A DNA stretch of 63,937 nucleotides, taken from contig NZ_LYVO01000036.1 of assembly GCF_001984055.1 (NCBI RefSeq), forward strand, positions 1-63,937. Reading direction: 5' to 3'. Positions 15,837-24,206 of this stretch are shown here, one piece after another; position 1 is the first letter of the stretch, and every line of letters begins with the position of its first letter. Under the pieces are notes generated by a model, which was given only the letters and a program-made list of their open reading frames with translations, searched no databases and was not told the origin of the DNA. The position numbers and the translations under genes were made by a program. Source of the DNA: Variovorax sp. KK3. GTDB lineage: Bacteria > Pseudomonadota > Gammaproteobacteria > Burkholderiales > Burkholderiaceae_C.

Positions 15837-16937
15837 ATGGACAAGATCATCATTTCGTCGGACTCGCACGTGTTCGAGCCGACCGACCTCTGGAAGAAGA
15901 CGCTCGGCGACCGCTTCGGCGACAAGGTGCCGCACGGCGTGACGAGCTTCGAGGGACATGAAGGCAACTTCTTCTACGTCGGCCGCCCAGGGGAGGCTGC
16001 ACGTCTGGAAGAACTGGTGTCCGACGACGGCAAGGACCGGCGCCTGGACGACCTGGCCAAGGCCGGTGCCGATCCGGTCTATCGTCTGGAGCTCATGGAC
16101 AAGGATGGCATCCACGCCGAGGTCCTGAACCCGACCTGGGGTCTGTGGATTCCCCGGATGGCCGACGGTGCCGCGCGCAATGCCTGCGCCGAGGTCTTCA
16201 ACGACTGGATCCAGGAGTACTGCTCCCAGAACCTCAAGCGCCTGCTGGCGGTCGCGATGATCCCGATCGTGGATGTCGACTGGGCCGTGAAGGAACTCGA
16301 TCGCGTGGTCAAGCGCGGCGCGCGCGCCATCATGATCGGCACCAATCCGGTGGACGGGGCCGCACCCTACCGGGACCGCAAGTACGACAAGTTCTGGGCC
16401 GCGGCGCAGGAGGCGGAGCTGCCGGTCACGCTCCACATCGTCACCGGTCGCGTGCGCGATCCCTTCACCTACCACGGCGACAAGGAGCGCGAGAACATTC
16501 CGGCCAGCTTTCTCGACCTGTTCTACGAAGCGCAGCCGGCGCTTGCCAATGAGTTCATCTTCGGCGGCATCTTCGACCGCTTTCCACGTCTGAAGATCTT
16601 CCTCTCCGAGTACGACGCGTCCTGGCTTCCGATCCTCAAGTACCGCCTCAACCGCATCCAGACCTTCCCGGGCTTCGATCATCTGGAAAAGAAGCCGGCG
16701 AGCCGCTATGTCGAGGAGAACATCTACGCCGGCATCATCAATGACCCGCTGGCTGCGAAGCTGCGCAACGAGATCGGCATCGACCGGATCATGTGGGGTT
16801 CGGACTTCCCGCACCCGCCCTGCCCGTATCCCAACACCACGCAGAACATCGACCGGATCCTGAGCGAGCTGTCGCCGGAGGACCGCTTCAAGGTGGTGGC
16901 GGGCAATGCGGCCAAGCTGTTCAAGATCGATCTGTAG
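15837..16937 (+). CDS. Amidohydrolase-2 family (ACMSD-like) metal enzyme
   Basis: TIM-barrel amidohydrolase of the 2-amino-3-carboxymuconate-semialdehyde decarboxylase clan, 366 aa. The N-terminal metal region is SSDSHVFEP (Asp-x-His variant of the usual motif), VTLHIVTGR follows mid-protein, and MWGSDFPHPPCPYP carries the later Asp. Members decarboxylate or hydrolyse aromatic or semialdehyde acids. First gene downstream of a clear promoter with the cluster's shared operator, and followed 9 bases later by another amidohydrolase. This suggests successive steps on one ring-derived compound (inference). Confidence 0.9.
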   Translation: MDKIIISSDSHVFEPTDLWKKTLGDRFGDKVPHGVTSFEGHEGNFFYVGRPGEAARLEELVSDDGKDRRLDDLAKAGADPVYRLELMDKDGIHAEVLNPTWGLWIPRMADGAARNACAEVFNDWIQEYCSQNLKRLLAVAMIPIVDVDWAVKELDRVVKRGARAIMIGTNPVDGAAPYRDRKYDKFWAAAQEAELPVTLHIVTGRVRDPFTYHGDKERENIPASFLDLFYEAQPALANEFIFGGIFDRFPRLKIFLSEYDASWLPILKYRLNRIQTFPGFDHLEKKPASRYVEENIYAGIINDPLAAKLRNEIGIDRIMWGSDFPHPPCPYPNTTQNIDRILSELSPEDRFKVVAGNAAKLFKIDL

Positions 16938-16946
16938 GCGCCGGCG

Positions 16947-18269
16947 ATGAGAAGGATCCTCGAGATCGCCGGCTGCACGCTGATCGATGGAACGGGACGC
17001 GAGCCGATGCCCGACGCGACGTTGCGCGTGGTGGACGGCCGCATCACGGCGGTCTGGCGCCATGCCGAGCGGCCGGCCGACCAGCAGGGGCCGGCCGACG
17101 AGGTGGTGCAGGCCAGGGGCAAGACGGTGATGCCGGGCCTCATCGACGCCCATTGCCACATCTCCTACGGGGAAGGCAGGACCGCCGAGGAGGTCGACAT
17201 CTACGGCGGAGCGGAATGGTCCGCGGTCCGCGCCGTGTGGAATGCGCAAAAGGTGCTGCAGGGCGGGGTCACCAGCTTCTGCGATCCGGGCTCCACCTGG
17301 AACGTGGCGGTCACCTGCCGCGATGCCATCGACAACGGGATGTTCGATGGACCCCGCATCTTCGCCGCGGGCCGCCACATCTGCGCCGACGGCGGCTTTG
17401 CCGACTACTTCCCGCCCTGGCTGGGGATGCCGGTGTCGGCCGAGGGTGTGCTGTGCTCGACGATCGACCAGATGCGTCAGGAGGTGCGGCGCCAGGTCAA
17501 GAATCGCGTGGACCTGGTCAAGGTCAGCGGGGACAGCCAGGCGCAGGACACGCGGCGCGATGCCGGGCCCTGCTTTTCCGACGAGGAGCTGTCTTGCATC
17601 GTCGACACGGCCCACAACTTGGGCCGCAAGGTCACGATCCATTCGCGCTATGCGAAGACGGTCGCGGCCGCGGCACGCGCGGGCGTCGACTGGGTGATTC
17701 ACGCTTCCTACATGGACACGGCGGACATCGGGCTGCTGCTGGACCGGCAGATTCCCATCTGCGCGACGATGACCTACACGGCCAACATCGTGCAGCATGG
17801 CCGCGACGTCGGCGTCGACCCGAACTACATCGAGGTCAAGAAGCGGGAACTGGACGCGCTCGTGAATGCCCATCGCAAGGCGATCGAGGCCGGGGTGCCG
17901 ATGATGGCCGGTTCGGAATCCGGCTTCTCCGTCACGCCCTATGGGCAGTGGCACGCGAGGGAGATCGAACTGATGGTGGAACTGCTCGGCATGAGCCCCC
18001 TGCAGGCCATCGCTGCTGGAACATTCAACAACGCGAAGGCCTTCGGCTGGGACCGGGACGTGGGCAGCCTGCAGCCGGGCCGCTGGGCCGACCTGCTGGT
18101 GCTGGACGGCGATCCGCTGGCCGACATCCGCGTGCTGGGCGACCGCAAGCGGATCGCGGCCGTCTACAAGGGCGGCGAGCCCGTGCCGCTGTCCGGCACG
18201 CTGCCGACGCGCCGTCGCTTGGGCCACGAGCGCTCGCTGGCCGTGTCCAGCCTGCCTCTCAACAGGTGA
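16947..18269 (+). CDS. Amidohydrolase, imidazolonepropionase-like
   Basis: Cytoplasmic amidohydrolase of 440 aa with a beta-sandwich formed by both termini. The metal motif HxH is GLIDAHCHISYG (~residues 65-76), the carboxylated-lysine region is DLVKVSGDSQ, and a further His is in KVTIHSRY. Where relatives have GTD with a metal-binding Asp, this protein has MAGSESGFSV, so the last ligand may be altered to Glu or lost. The end reads 'GRWADLLVLDGDPLADIRVL'. It follows the preceding gene by 9 bases and the reductase by 5. Probably a hydrolase of a cyclic or linear amide; the substrate is unknown. Confidence 0.91.
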   Translation: MRRILEIAGCTLIDGTGREPMPDATLRVVDGRITAVWRHAERPADQQGPADEVVQARGKTVMPGLIDAHCHISYGEGRTAEEVDIYGGAEWSAVRAVWNAQKVLQGGVTSFCDPGSTWNVAVTCRDAIDNGMFDGPRIFAAGRHICADGGFADYFPPWLGMPVSAEGVLCSTIDQMRQEVRRQVKNRVDLVKVSGDSQAQDTRRDAGPCFSDEELSCIVDTAHNLGRKVTIHSRYAKTVAAAARAGVDWVIHASYMDTADIGLLLDRQIPICATMTYTANIVQHGRDVGVDPNYIEVKKRELDALVNAHRKAIEAGVPMMAGSESGFSVTPYGQWHAREIELMVELLGMSPLQAIAAGTFNNAKAFGWDRDVGSLQPGRWADLLVLDGDPLADIRVLGDRKRIAAVYKGGEPVPLSGTLPTRRRLGHERSLAVSSLPLNR

Positions 18270-18274
18270 ATGCC

Positions 18275-19276
18275 ATGGAAGTCATCGAATCTGCGGCCGT
18301 ACCGGCCGGGACCGAGCCCGGCGACTGGCTGCAGGCGACGGTTTGCGAAGCCGTCAAGCTCACGTCCGACACCCTGCTGCTGCGCCTGCGCTCGGCCGCG
18401 GAAGACCCCTTGCCCGGACACGAGCCTGGCGCGCACGTTGCACTGCAATGCGGCGACGGTGTGGTGCGCCACTACTCCTTGACGGGTTCGCGCCAGCACG
18501 CCGGCCTCTACGAGCTTGGCATCAAGCTTGCGAGCGACAGCCAGGGTGGCAGTCGGTGGGTGTTCGACAACGCGGCCATCGGATCGCAATGGCTCATTTC
18601 CAGACCGCGCAACCATTTCCCGCTCGTCTCGGGCGCGGGCCGCTTCCTCTTCTTGAGCGGCGGCATCGGCATGACCCCGATCATTTCGATGCTATACGAA
18701 CTGAAGTCGCGCGGCGTGCGGGCTCGCTGGGTGCACATGTGCCGCGCGCGCGAAGACCTGGGCTTTCAGGACTGGCTATCCGAGCTGGCAGCCTTCCATG
18801 ACGTTCACGTCCACTTCGATGCCGACGGCGGGCTGTACGACCTGGCGACCGAGCTGGCCGGCACGGATGCGCAGACCGTGGTCTATTGCTGCGGACCGGC
18901 CGGCATGATGGATGTGGTGCGGCTGTACGGCGAGGCCTCGGGCCGGGCCGGCAATTTTCACTTCGAGTATTTCGCCGCGCCGCAGTTGGAGCGCGACGAG
19001 GCCCAGGACGAGGAGTTCAGCGTGGTGCAGGCCAGCACGGGCCGCACGATCCCTGTGCCGAAGACGAAGACCATGCTCGCCGCGTTGCGCGACGCCGGCA
19101 TCGCCATGAAGAGCGAATGCGAATATGGTGTGTGCGGCTGGTGTGCCGTCGGGGTGTTGGAGGGCACGCCTGCCCACTTCGACTCGTACCTCACCAGCGC
19201 GGAAAAGGCGGCGAACAAACTGGTCCTGCCCTGCGTCTCGCGTTGTTCGAGCGCCCGCATCACGCTCGACATCTAG
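18275..19276 (+). CDS. PDR/VanB-family FMN [2Fe-2S] oxidoreductase
   Basis: Single-chain reductase of the phthalate dioxygenase reductase/VanB type, 333 aa. The flavin domain has RHYSLTGS, the NAD(P)H domain GGIGMTPIISM and YCCGPAGMM, and the C-terminal plant-type ferredoxin has CEYGVCGWC plus a later Cys in CVSRC. Such proteins pass NADH electrons to a Rieske oxygenase. No Rieske subunit is visible anywhere in this window, and the local TauD/IPNS oxygenases need no reductase, so the electron acceptor is unknown or encoded elsewhere. ATG 18275 lies 5 bases after the preceding stop. Confidence 0.95.
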   Translation: MEVIESAAVPAGTEPGDWLQATVCEAVKLTSDTLLLRLRSAAEDPLPGHEPGAHVALQCGDGVVRHYSLTGSRQHAGLYELGIKLASDSQGGSRWVFDNAAIGSQWLISRPRNHFPLVSGAGRFLFLSGGIGMTPIISMLYELKSRGVRARWVHMCRAREDLGFQDWLSELAAFHDVHVHFDADGGLYDLATELAGTDAQTVVYCCGPAGMMDVVRLYGEASGRAGNFHFEYFAAPQLERDEAQDEEFSVVQASTGRTIPVPKTKTMLAALRDAGIAMKSECEYGVCGWCAVGVLEGTPAHFDSYLTSAEKAANKLVLPCVSRCSSARITLDI

Positions 19277-19323
19277 TGACGATAAAGGCGCCGAATACCA
19301 CCAACCAGAATGAAAGTTGCACG

Positions 19324-20307
19324 ATGAAAGGTCTTACCGTCCCACTGATCCACCGGCGCGCCGTGCTGGCATTGGGTGCCCTCGCTGCGAGCGGACTCGC
19401 GCGCTCGCAGGAGTCTGAAGGGGTGCTGCGCCTCGTTGTCCCGTTTGCCGCGGGATCCACGATCGACGCATTGGCGCGGCTGATTGCCAACAAGCTGCCC
19501 GAGGTGTCCGCGCACAAGGTGGTGGTGGTGGACAACCGGCCGGGCGCGGCGGGCATCCTGGGCACATCCTACGTCGCCAAGGCCAGGCCCGATGGCAAGA
19601 CGCTCCTGATCCAGGCCAACGGCTTGACCACCACGCCGGCGGTGCGCAGCGACTTGCCCTACGACCTGCAGAAGCATCTCGCGCCGCTGACGTTGTTGGG
19701 GCTGGCGCCCTATGGCATCGTGGTGCCAGGGGATGCCCGGTTCCAGACGCTGGGCGAGCTCTTCAGCGCAGCGCGCGCCTCGGGGCAACCCATTACCTTC
19801 GGCACGAGCGGGCCGGGAAGCCAGAGCGAGTTCGTGCTGGCGCAGGTCGCCAAGGCTGCCAAGGTGGACTTCCTCAAAGTCCCTTTCAAGGGGCAGGCCG
19901 ACATCCTGCTGGCCGTGATGGGAGGGCATGTCCAGATGGCCATGATCAACATGCCTTCGGCCGTCAAGCAGGCCGCCGATCGCAAGGTGAAGATCCTGGC
20001 GACGATGACCGAGCGCCGCACCCCGGCAACGCCGGAGGTGCCCACCCTCACGGAAGCCGGCATCGCGGGCATCAGCGAGAGCGCCTGGTACGGGCTGCTG
20101 ACGACAGCGGGCACGCCCGCGCCGGCGTTGGAGGGTCTGAGCAAGGACCTGCTGACCGTGCTCGGCCTGCCCGACGTTCGGGCTCGGCTGGCGGATCTCG
20201 GCATCGACGTCGTGGCGAGCTCGCCGTCGCAGTTCGGCGATCGCCTCGCGACGGAGCTTCGCCGCTACCAGGTGATCGCCAAGGAAGAGAACATCAAGGC
20301 CGACTAG
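19324..20307 (+). CDS. Bug/TctC tripartite tricarboxylate receptor
   Basis: Periplasmic receptor of 327 aa. The signal peptide is MKGLTVPLIHRRAVLALGAL to about residue 27; an RR pair precedes the hydrophobic stretch but the Tat consensus is weak. The mature part has LRLVVPFAAGSTIDALAR, VVVDNRPGAAG, 'LKVPFKGQADILLAVMGGHVQ' and a standard C-lobe. It lies inside the amidohydrolase/reductase operon (47 bp after the reductase, 24 bp before the oxygenase), so its ligand is probably linked to that pathway. Confidence 0.93.
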   Translation: MKGLTVPLIHRRAVLALGALAASGLARSQESEGVLRLVVPFAAGSTIDALARLIANKLPEVSAHKVVVVDNRPGAAGILGTSYVAKARPDGKTLLIQANGLTTTPAVRSDLPYDLQKHLAPLTLLGLAPYGIVVPGDARFQTLGELFSAARASGQPITFGTSGPGSQSEFVLAQVAKAAKVDFLKVPFKGQADILLAVMGGHVQMAMINMPSAVKQAADRKVKILATMTERRTPATPEVPTLTEAGIAGISESAWYGLLTTAGTPAPALEGLSKDLLTVLGLPDVRARLADLGIDVVASSPSQFGDRLATELRRYQVIAKEENIKAD

Positions 20308-20331
20308 AGACAGCAATCCAGGAAAGACACC

Positions 20332-21354
20332 ATGACCGAATTGATTCAAGCGAAGCGCAATGCCACCAAGGTGGCGATCATCGACCTGACGGACCTGCGC
20401 AGTCCCGATCCCCGGCGGCGCACGAAGCTGGGCGGCGAGATCGCCCGTGCCTGCAGCGACGTCGGCTTCTTCTATATCGTGAACCATGGCATTCCGCAGG
20501 CGAAGATCGAGGGCATGTTCGACATCGCGCGGCAATTCTTCAGCCTGGCGCCGGATGAGAAGCAGGCGCTGTCCATGGCGGCCAACAATTCGTACCGCGG
20601 CTATCTGCCGATGAAGACCACGGGCAATGACCCCAGCATGAAGGGGCTTCTGCTCGAGGCCTTCCATGCATGGCAGGAGCATCGTCCGGACGATCTCGGA
20701 CTGGCCGAGGGCAAGCCCCTGCACGGCGTCAATGTCTGGCCGTCCGGCATGCCCGGCATGCGCGAGCAGGTGATGGAGTACGCGGGCATGGTGACCCAGC
20801 TCGCGCGCGACCTGCTCGCCACGGCCGCCCTGGGCATCGGACTCCCGGAAGACACCTTTCTGCGTCACTTCGACCAGCCTCTGTCGCTGCTGCGGCTGAT
20901 CCACTACCCGCCGCAGGAGCCGTCCGAGACCGACGGACGTTTCGGCACGCGTCCCCACACCGACAACTGTGCATTCACACTCCTCGCGCAGGACGACACG
21001 GGCGGCTTGGAGATCATGGGGGAAGAGGGCGAATGGGTCGGGGTTCCGCCCGTGGCCGGCAGCTATGTCATCAACCTGGGCGAGGTGATGAAGATCTGGA
21101 CCGGCGGCCGCTTCATGGCCACCCCCCACCGCGTGATCAATCGCTCAGGCAAGGAGCGCTACTCGATTCCCTTCTTCATGAACCCCGGCTTCGACGTGAA
21201 GGTCCGGCCGATCCTCGACGATGCAGGATCGAACCTGGCGGAGCCCGTCTTCCACAGCACCGTGGGCATCGACGAGGGACTCACCAGCGGTGAGATCCTC
21301 ATGCGCCTCTACAAGCGGATCTGGCCCTCGGTCGATGGGCAGCGGGTCAGCTGA
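20332..21354 (+). CDS. Isopenicillin-N-synthase-like Fe(II)/2OG dioxygenase
   Basis: Non-haem iron oxygenase of 340 aa. The N-terminal DIOX_N region includes 'VGFFYIVNHGIP'. The iron ligands are His209 and Asp211 in RPHTDNCAFTLL and His266 in TPHRVIN, and RYSIPFF supplies the RxS co-substrate motif. The family covers hydroxylases and ring-formers; the substrate is not predictable. It is structurally unrelated in sequence to the three TauD-like proteins nearby. It overlaps the following hemC-like gene by 20 bp. Confidence 0.93.
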   Translation: MTELIQAKRNATKVAIIDLTDLRSPDPRRRTKLGGEIARACSDVGFFYIVNHGIPQAKIEGMFDIARQFFSLAPDEKQALSMAANNSYRGYLPMKTTGNDPSMKGLLLEAFHAWQEHRPDDLGLAEGKPLHGVNVWPSGMPGMREQVMEYAGMVTQLARDLLATAALGIGLPEDTFLRHFDQPLSLLRLIHYPPQEPSETDGRFGTRPHTDNCAFTLLAQDDTGGLEIMGEEGEWVGVPPVAGSYVINLGEVMKIWTGGRFMATPHRVINRSGKERYSIPFFMNPGFDVKVRPILDDAGSNLAEPVFHSTVGIDEGLTSGEILMRLYKRIWPSVDGQRVS

Positions 21355-22240
21355 GCCGCTGGTGATCGCCACGCGCGGGAGCCCTCTCGCGCTGTGGCAG
21401 GCCCATGAGATCCAGCGCGCGCTGGCGGCGCTGGGGCACGAATCGCGGCTTCGCCTGATCACGACCACGGGCGACCGCGTGCTCGACCGACCGCTGCAGA
21501 AGGTCGGCGGGAAGGGGCTGTTCCTCAAGGAGATCGAGCAGGCGTTGCTCGTGGGGGAGGCCGATCTGGCCGTGCACTCGCTCAAGGACATGCCCATGGA
21601 GCTGCCCCTTGGACTGACGATCGCCGCCGTGCTGCGCCGGGGCGACCCCCGCGATGCCCTGGTGGCGCAGGATGGCCGAGGGCTCGCCGCGATCCCGTCG
21701 GGTGCGCGCATCGGCACTTCGAGCCTGCGCCGCGCGATGATGATTCACCGCATGCGTCCCGACTTGCAGATCGCCTTTCTCCGGGGCAACGTCGAGGGGC
21801 GCCTCGCGAAGCTCGACCAGGGCGAGTTCGCCGGGATCGTGCTGGCGGGCGCAGGGCTGCAGCGCCTCGGCCTGGCCCACCGCATCACCGAGATGTTCGA
21901 GCCGCACCGGATGCTGCCCGCGCCGGGGCAGGGCGCCATCGCCGTGGAGACGCGCGGCGACCGGTCCGATCTGCGGAAGATCCTGGCACCGCTGAACGAC
22001 GAGGGCACCACGTTGTGCGTCACGGCAGAGCGGACGGTCGGCTTGTGCATGGATGCGGGCTGCTCGCAGCCCTTCGCCGCCTTTGCGACCCTGTCGGACG
22101 GCATCATGCGGCTCGAGGCCGCCCATCGCTCGGACGACACGTGTGAACCGGTGTTCGCCGTGGCGAGCGCACCGGTGGGCCGGGCGGATGAGGCGACGTG
22201 CCTGGGCGAAGAGCTCGGCAGGCGACTTCGGCGCATCTGA
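21335..22240 (+). CDS. hemC: Hydroxymethylbilane synthase (porphobilinogen deaminase)
   Basis: Converts four porphobilinogens to hydroxymethylbilane in haem synthesis. At 301 aa it is close to the usual ~310. Key features are present: IATRGSPLALWQ at the N-terminus, VHSLKDMP with the catalytic Asp, IGTSSLRR with the substrate-binding arginines, and Cys in DAGCSQPF for the dipyrromethane cofactor (usual context GGCQVP, so somewhat divergent). Start 21335 lies inside the upstream oxygenase gene (20-bp overlap). A haem gene at the end of a catabolic operon is unexpected; the housekeeping hemC is normally beside hemD or hemE, so this may be a second copy. Confidence 0.9.
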   Translation: MGSGSAEPLVIATRGSPLALWQAHEIQRALAALGHESRLRLITTTGDRVLDRPLQKVGGKGLFLKEIEQALLVGEADLAVHSLKDMPMELPLGLTIAAVLRRGDPRDALVAQDGRGLAAIPSGARIGTSSLRRAMMIHRMRPDLQIAFLRGNVEGRLAKLDQGEFAGIVLAGAGLQRLGLAHRITEMFEPHRMLPAPGQGAIAVETRGDRSDLRKILAPLNDEGTTLCVTAERTVGLCMDAGCSQPFAAFATLSDGIMRLEAAHRSDDTCEPVFAVASAPVGRADEATCLGEELGRRLRRI

Positions 22241-22264
22241 GCGCGGCCAATGCGCCGGCCGCGC
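22241..22264. terminator. Hairpin directly after hemC
   Basis: GCGCGGCC (22241-22248) and GGCCGCGC (22257-22264) form a perfect 8-bp stem with an 8-base loop starting at the base after the stop codon. It has no T-run. It lies between convergent genes. Confidence 0.5.
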
Positions 22265-22286
22265 TTGCCGCGGGAGCGGCAGCGAT

Positions 22287-22877
22287 TCAGCGCCAGTGCA
22301 CGACGCCCGCGGTGGTCGGGCGAGGGCGCTTGAGCAACTCGCGATCGGGGTCGCGGTAGCCGACCTGGAGCGCCCCGACCACGCGGCCGGCTCCGATTCC
22401 CACCAGTTGCTCCACCTCTTCGGAGACTTGCCAAGGCGCGGAATTCAGGGCGGACACGAGCTGCATGGAGGTCAGTGCCAGCATCAAGTTCTGCGTTGCC
22501 GCCGCAGTCGCGAACTCCTCCTCCAGCGGCCGGACCCTCGGGTGGCGGTTGTCGGGGACACAGCCGATCATCACCGTGACCGGCGCTTCGTAGGCGCGAC
22601 ACCGCGCCGGCGCCGCATGCCAGCCGATGCGCGTTGCCGCCTTTTCATAGGCGCACGCGAGCTCGTCGCGCGCACTGCCGGCGAAAACGGTGAAGCGCCA
22701 TGGCCGCGTGTGGTAGTGGCTCGGCGCATGCACGGCCAGTTCAAGTGCGCGTTCGATGGCAGCCCTGGGCACGTCGCGCTCCAGGTAGAAGTGAACGGAG
22801 CGGCGCTTCTCGACGATCTGCTCGAACGCACGCGCCAAATGAGTGGATGTGAAGGCTTCTTCCGCGGTGACTGACAT
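22287..22877 (-). CDS. Nitroreductase-family flavoprotein, copy B
   Basis: FMN oxidoreductase fold, 196 aa, paralogue of the gene at 13218. It shows EKRRSVHFYLERDVPRAAIE, 'APSHYHTRPWRFTVFAGSARDEL' and 'LQVGYRDPDRELLKRPRP'. The start at 22877 follows an AGGAGA 5 bases upstream. The perfect palindrome TGGTATACCA lies 36 bases in front of it, shared with the divergent TauD-like gene. Like copy A it stands opposite a pathway gene. The substrate is unknown; the two copies differ at many positions and may act on different intermediates. Confidence 0.9.
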   Translation of the reverse strand: MSVTAEEAFTSTHLARAFEQIVEKRRSVHFYLERDVPRAAIERALELAVHAPSHYHTRPWRFTVFAGSARDELACAYEKAATRIGWHAAPARCRAYEAPVTVMIGCVPDNRHPRVRPLEEEFATAAATQNLMLALTSMQLVSALNSAPWQVSEEVEQLVGIGAGRVVGALQVGYRDPDRELLKRPRPTTAGVVHWR

Positions 22878-22912
22878 CGGGTCTCCTGGCTCAGGATTAA
22901 AGAGTGCCTTTA

Positions 22913-22922
22913 TGGTATACCA
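22913..22922. promoter_or_regulatory. TGGTATACCA operator, nitroreductase B side
   Basis: Perfect 10-bp palindrome TGGTATACCA, 36 bases upstream of the nitroreductase start at 22877. It is one of two sites in this divergent region. Confidence 0.7.
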
Positions 22923-22969
22923 AAAAGGCACTAAAACGCGTTGACGGCAATCGTAAATGTGGACCAAAA

Positions 22970-22979
22970 TGGCATGCCA
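22970..22979. promoter_or_regulatory. TGGCATGCCA operator, TauD-like copy B side
   Basis: Perfect palindrome TGGCATGCCA, 27 bases before the ATG at 23006. It follows TTGACG (22941-22946) and CAAAAT (22965-22970), a plausible promoter whose -10 it touches. Confidence 0.7.
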
Positions 22980-23005
22980 CCAGATTTTTCAGAAAGACGC
23001 GCACG

Positions 23006-24106
23006 ATGACGCCCAGCCCGATCGAAGGTGCCTGCTCGTGGGACAACCGCCTGCTGGAGCCGGATGCGCTCGTCGTGCCGGTCGATCCAGCGCTGACCGA
23101 GGAAGCATTGATGGCGGTCCGGGTGGCGACGTCGCGTGGGCTGTCGCTCCAGCAGATCCACCGAGCCAACTTCCCACTGCGCCGATTCGGTGAGCTGCTG
23201 CGGGACGTCGGGCGTGAACTGGAGGAGGGCCGCGGCATCTGCCTGCTGCGCGGCCTCCGCATCGAAGGCCTGCCGGAGGAGGACATCCGCATGATGTATT
23301 GGGGCATCTGTGCGCACCTGGGCATGCCGCTGTCGCAAAGCCGCAATGGCGACTTCCTCGGGGAGGTGCGCGACACCGGTGCGAAGAAGGGAGAAGCGGA
23401 TTCGCGGGCTTACCGGACAGGCGGCCCTCTGCGCTTTCACATGGATCGCTGCGATCTTCTGGGCCTGTTGTGCGTGCGGGAGGCCCGCACCGGCGGCTGG
23501 AGCAAGGCGGTCAGCTCGGCGGCGGTGCACAACGAGGTGCTGCGCCGGCGTCCGGAGCTCATAGCCACGCTGTACGCGCCCTTCCGTTTCAGCCGCCAGT
23601 CCGAGCAGATCGAAGGAGAGAAGCCCTGGTTTGCAGGCTCGATCTATGCGGTGATCGATGGCAAGTTCACCAGCCAGTTCTCGCTCACCTACATCGAGTC
23701 GGCACAACGCTATCCGGAAGTCCCGCGGCTCACGCCGTTGCAGGAGGAGGCGATCCGCGTCGTAGCGGAGGTGGCCGAGGAGCTGTGCATCTGCTTCCGG
23801 ATGCGGCCAGGCGACATTCAACTGCTGAACAACCACGTGACGTACCACGCGCGCACGAACTACGAGGACAGTGCTGAGCCCGAGAAGAAGAGGCTGCTGT
23901 TGCGCATGTGGCTCGCAACGCCTTGCAGCCGCCGGCTGCCCCGGGAGCGCCACGAAGCCTGGGGGAGCACCTTGGGCGGGGCGCTTCGAGGCGGGGTGAG
24001 TCCGCCCTCGGGCGCCCGCTTCGCATTCGCGGACTGGGCGTCCGCTGGCTGGAGCGACGAACTCCTGTTCACCCCTGCAGGGCCAGCGAGGTCGACCGCG
24101 CATTGA
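23006..24106 (+). CDS. TauD/TfdA-like Fe(II)/2-oxoglutarate dioxygenase, copy B
   Basis: Non-haem iron oxygenase of 366 aa. Iron ligands are in GGPLRFHMDRCDLLGLL (His-x-Asp) and NNHVTYHARTNY, and the 2OG-binding Arg in KRLLLRMWLATP. It is closer to copy A at 10742 than to copy C at 24207; A and B share 'FSRQ', 'YIESAQR/FIESAQR', 'EVPRLT' and a C-terminal PPSGARFAFADWASAGW. The start at 23006 places the operator outside the gene; longer frames would run through it. It is followed by copy C after 100 bp, so the two are probably cotranscribed. Confidence 0.91.
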   Translation: MTPSPIEGACSWDNRLLEPDALVVPVDPALTEEALMAVRVATSRGLSLQQIHRANFPLRRFGELLRDVGRELEEGRGICLLRGLRIEGLPEEDIRMMYWGICAHLGMPLSQSRNGDFLGEVRDTGAKKGEADSRAYRTGGPLRFHMDRCDLLGLLCVREARTGGWSKAVSSAAVHNEVLRRRPELIATLYAPFRFSRQSEQIEGEKPWFAGSIYAVIDGKFTSQFSLTYIESAQRYPEVPRLTPLQEEAIRVVAEVAEELCICFRMRPGDIQLLNNHVTYHARTNYEDSAEPEKKRLLLRMWLATPCSRRLPRERHEAWGSTLGGALRGGVSPPSGARFAFADWASAGWSDELLFTPAGPARSTAH

Positions 24107-24206
24107 GCGCTCATTGGGCGGGATCGCGCGGCAGCGGCCGCACGACCCGCGTGAAGGCAAACCCATCCCGCTTCGACTTGCGCAGCGGGCAACCCACGGA
24201 GATCCC

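Noticed and set aside
15810..18227. An 805-codon open frame on the minus strand
   Set aside because: It lies antisense to two well-supported amidohydrolase genes and an operator/promoter, gives a His/Asp/Val/Arg-rich translation without any domain, and arises from high GC at third positions.
19273..21129. A 618-codon minus-strand frame
   Set aside because: Antisense to a Bug receptor and an IPNS-like oxygenase with intact motifs; its translation is low complexity.
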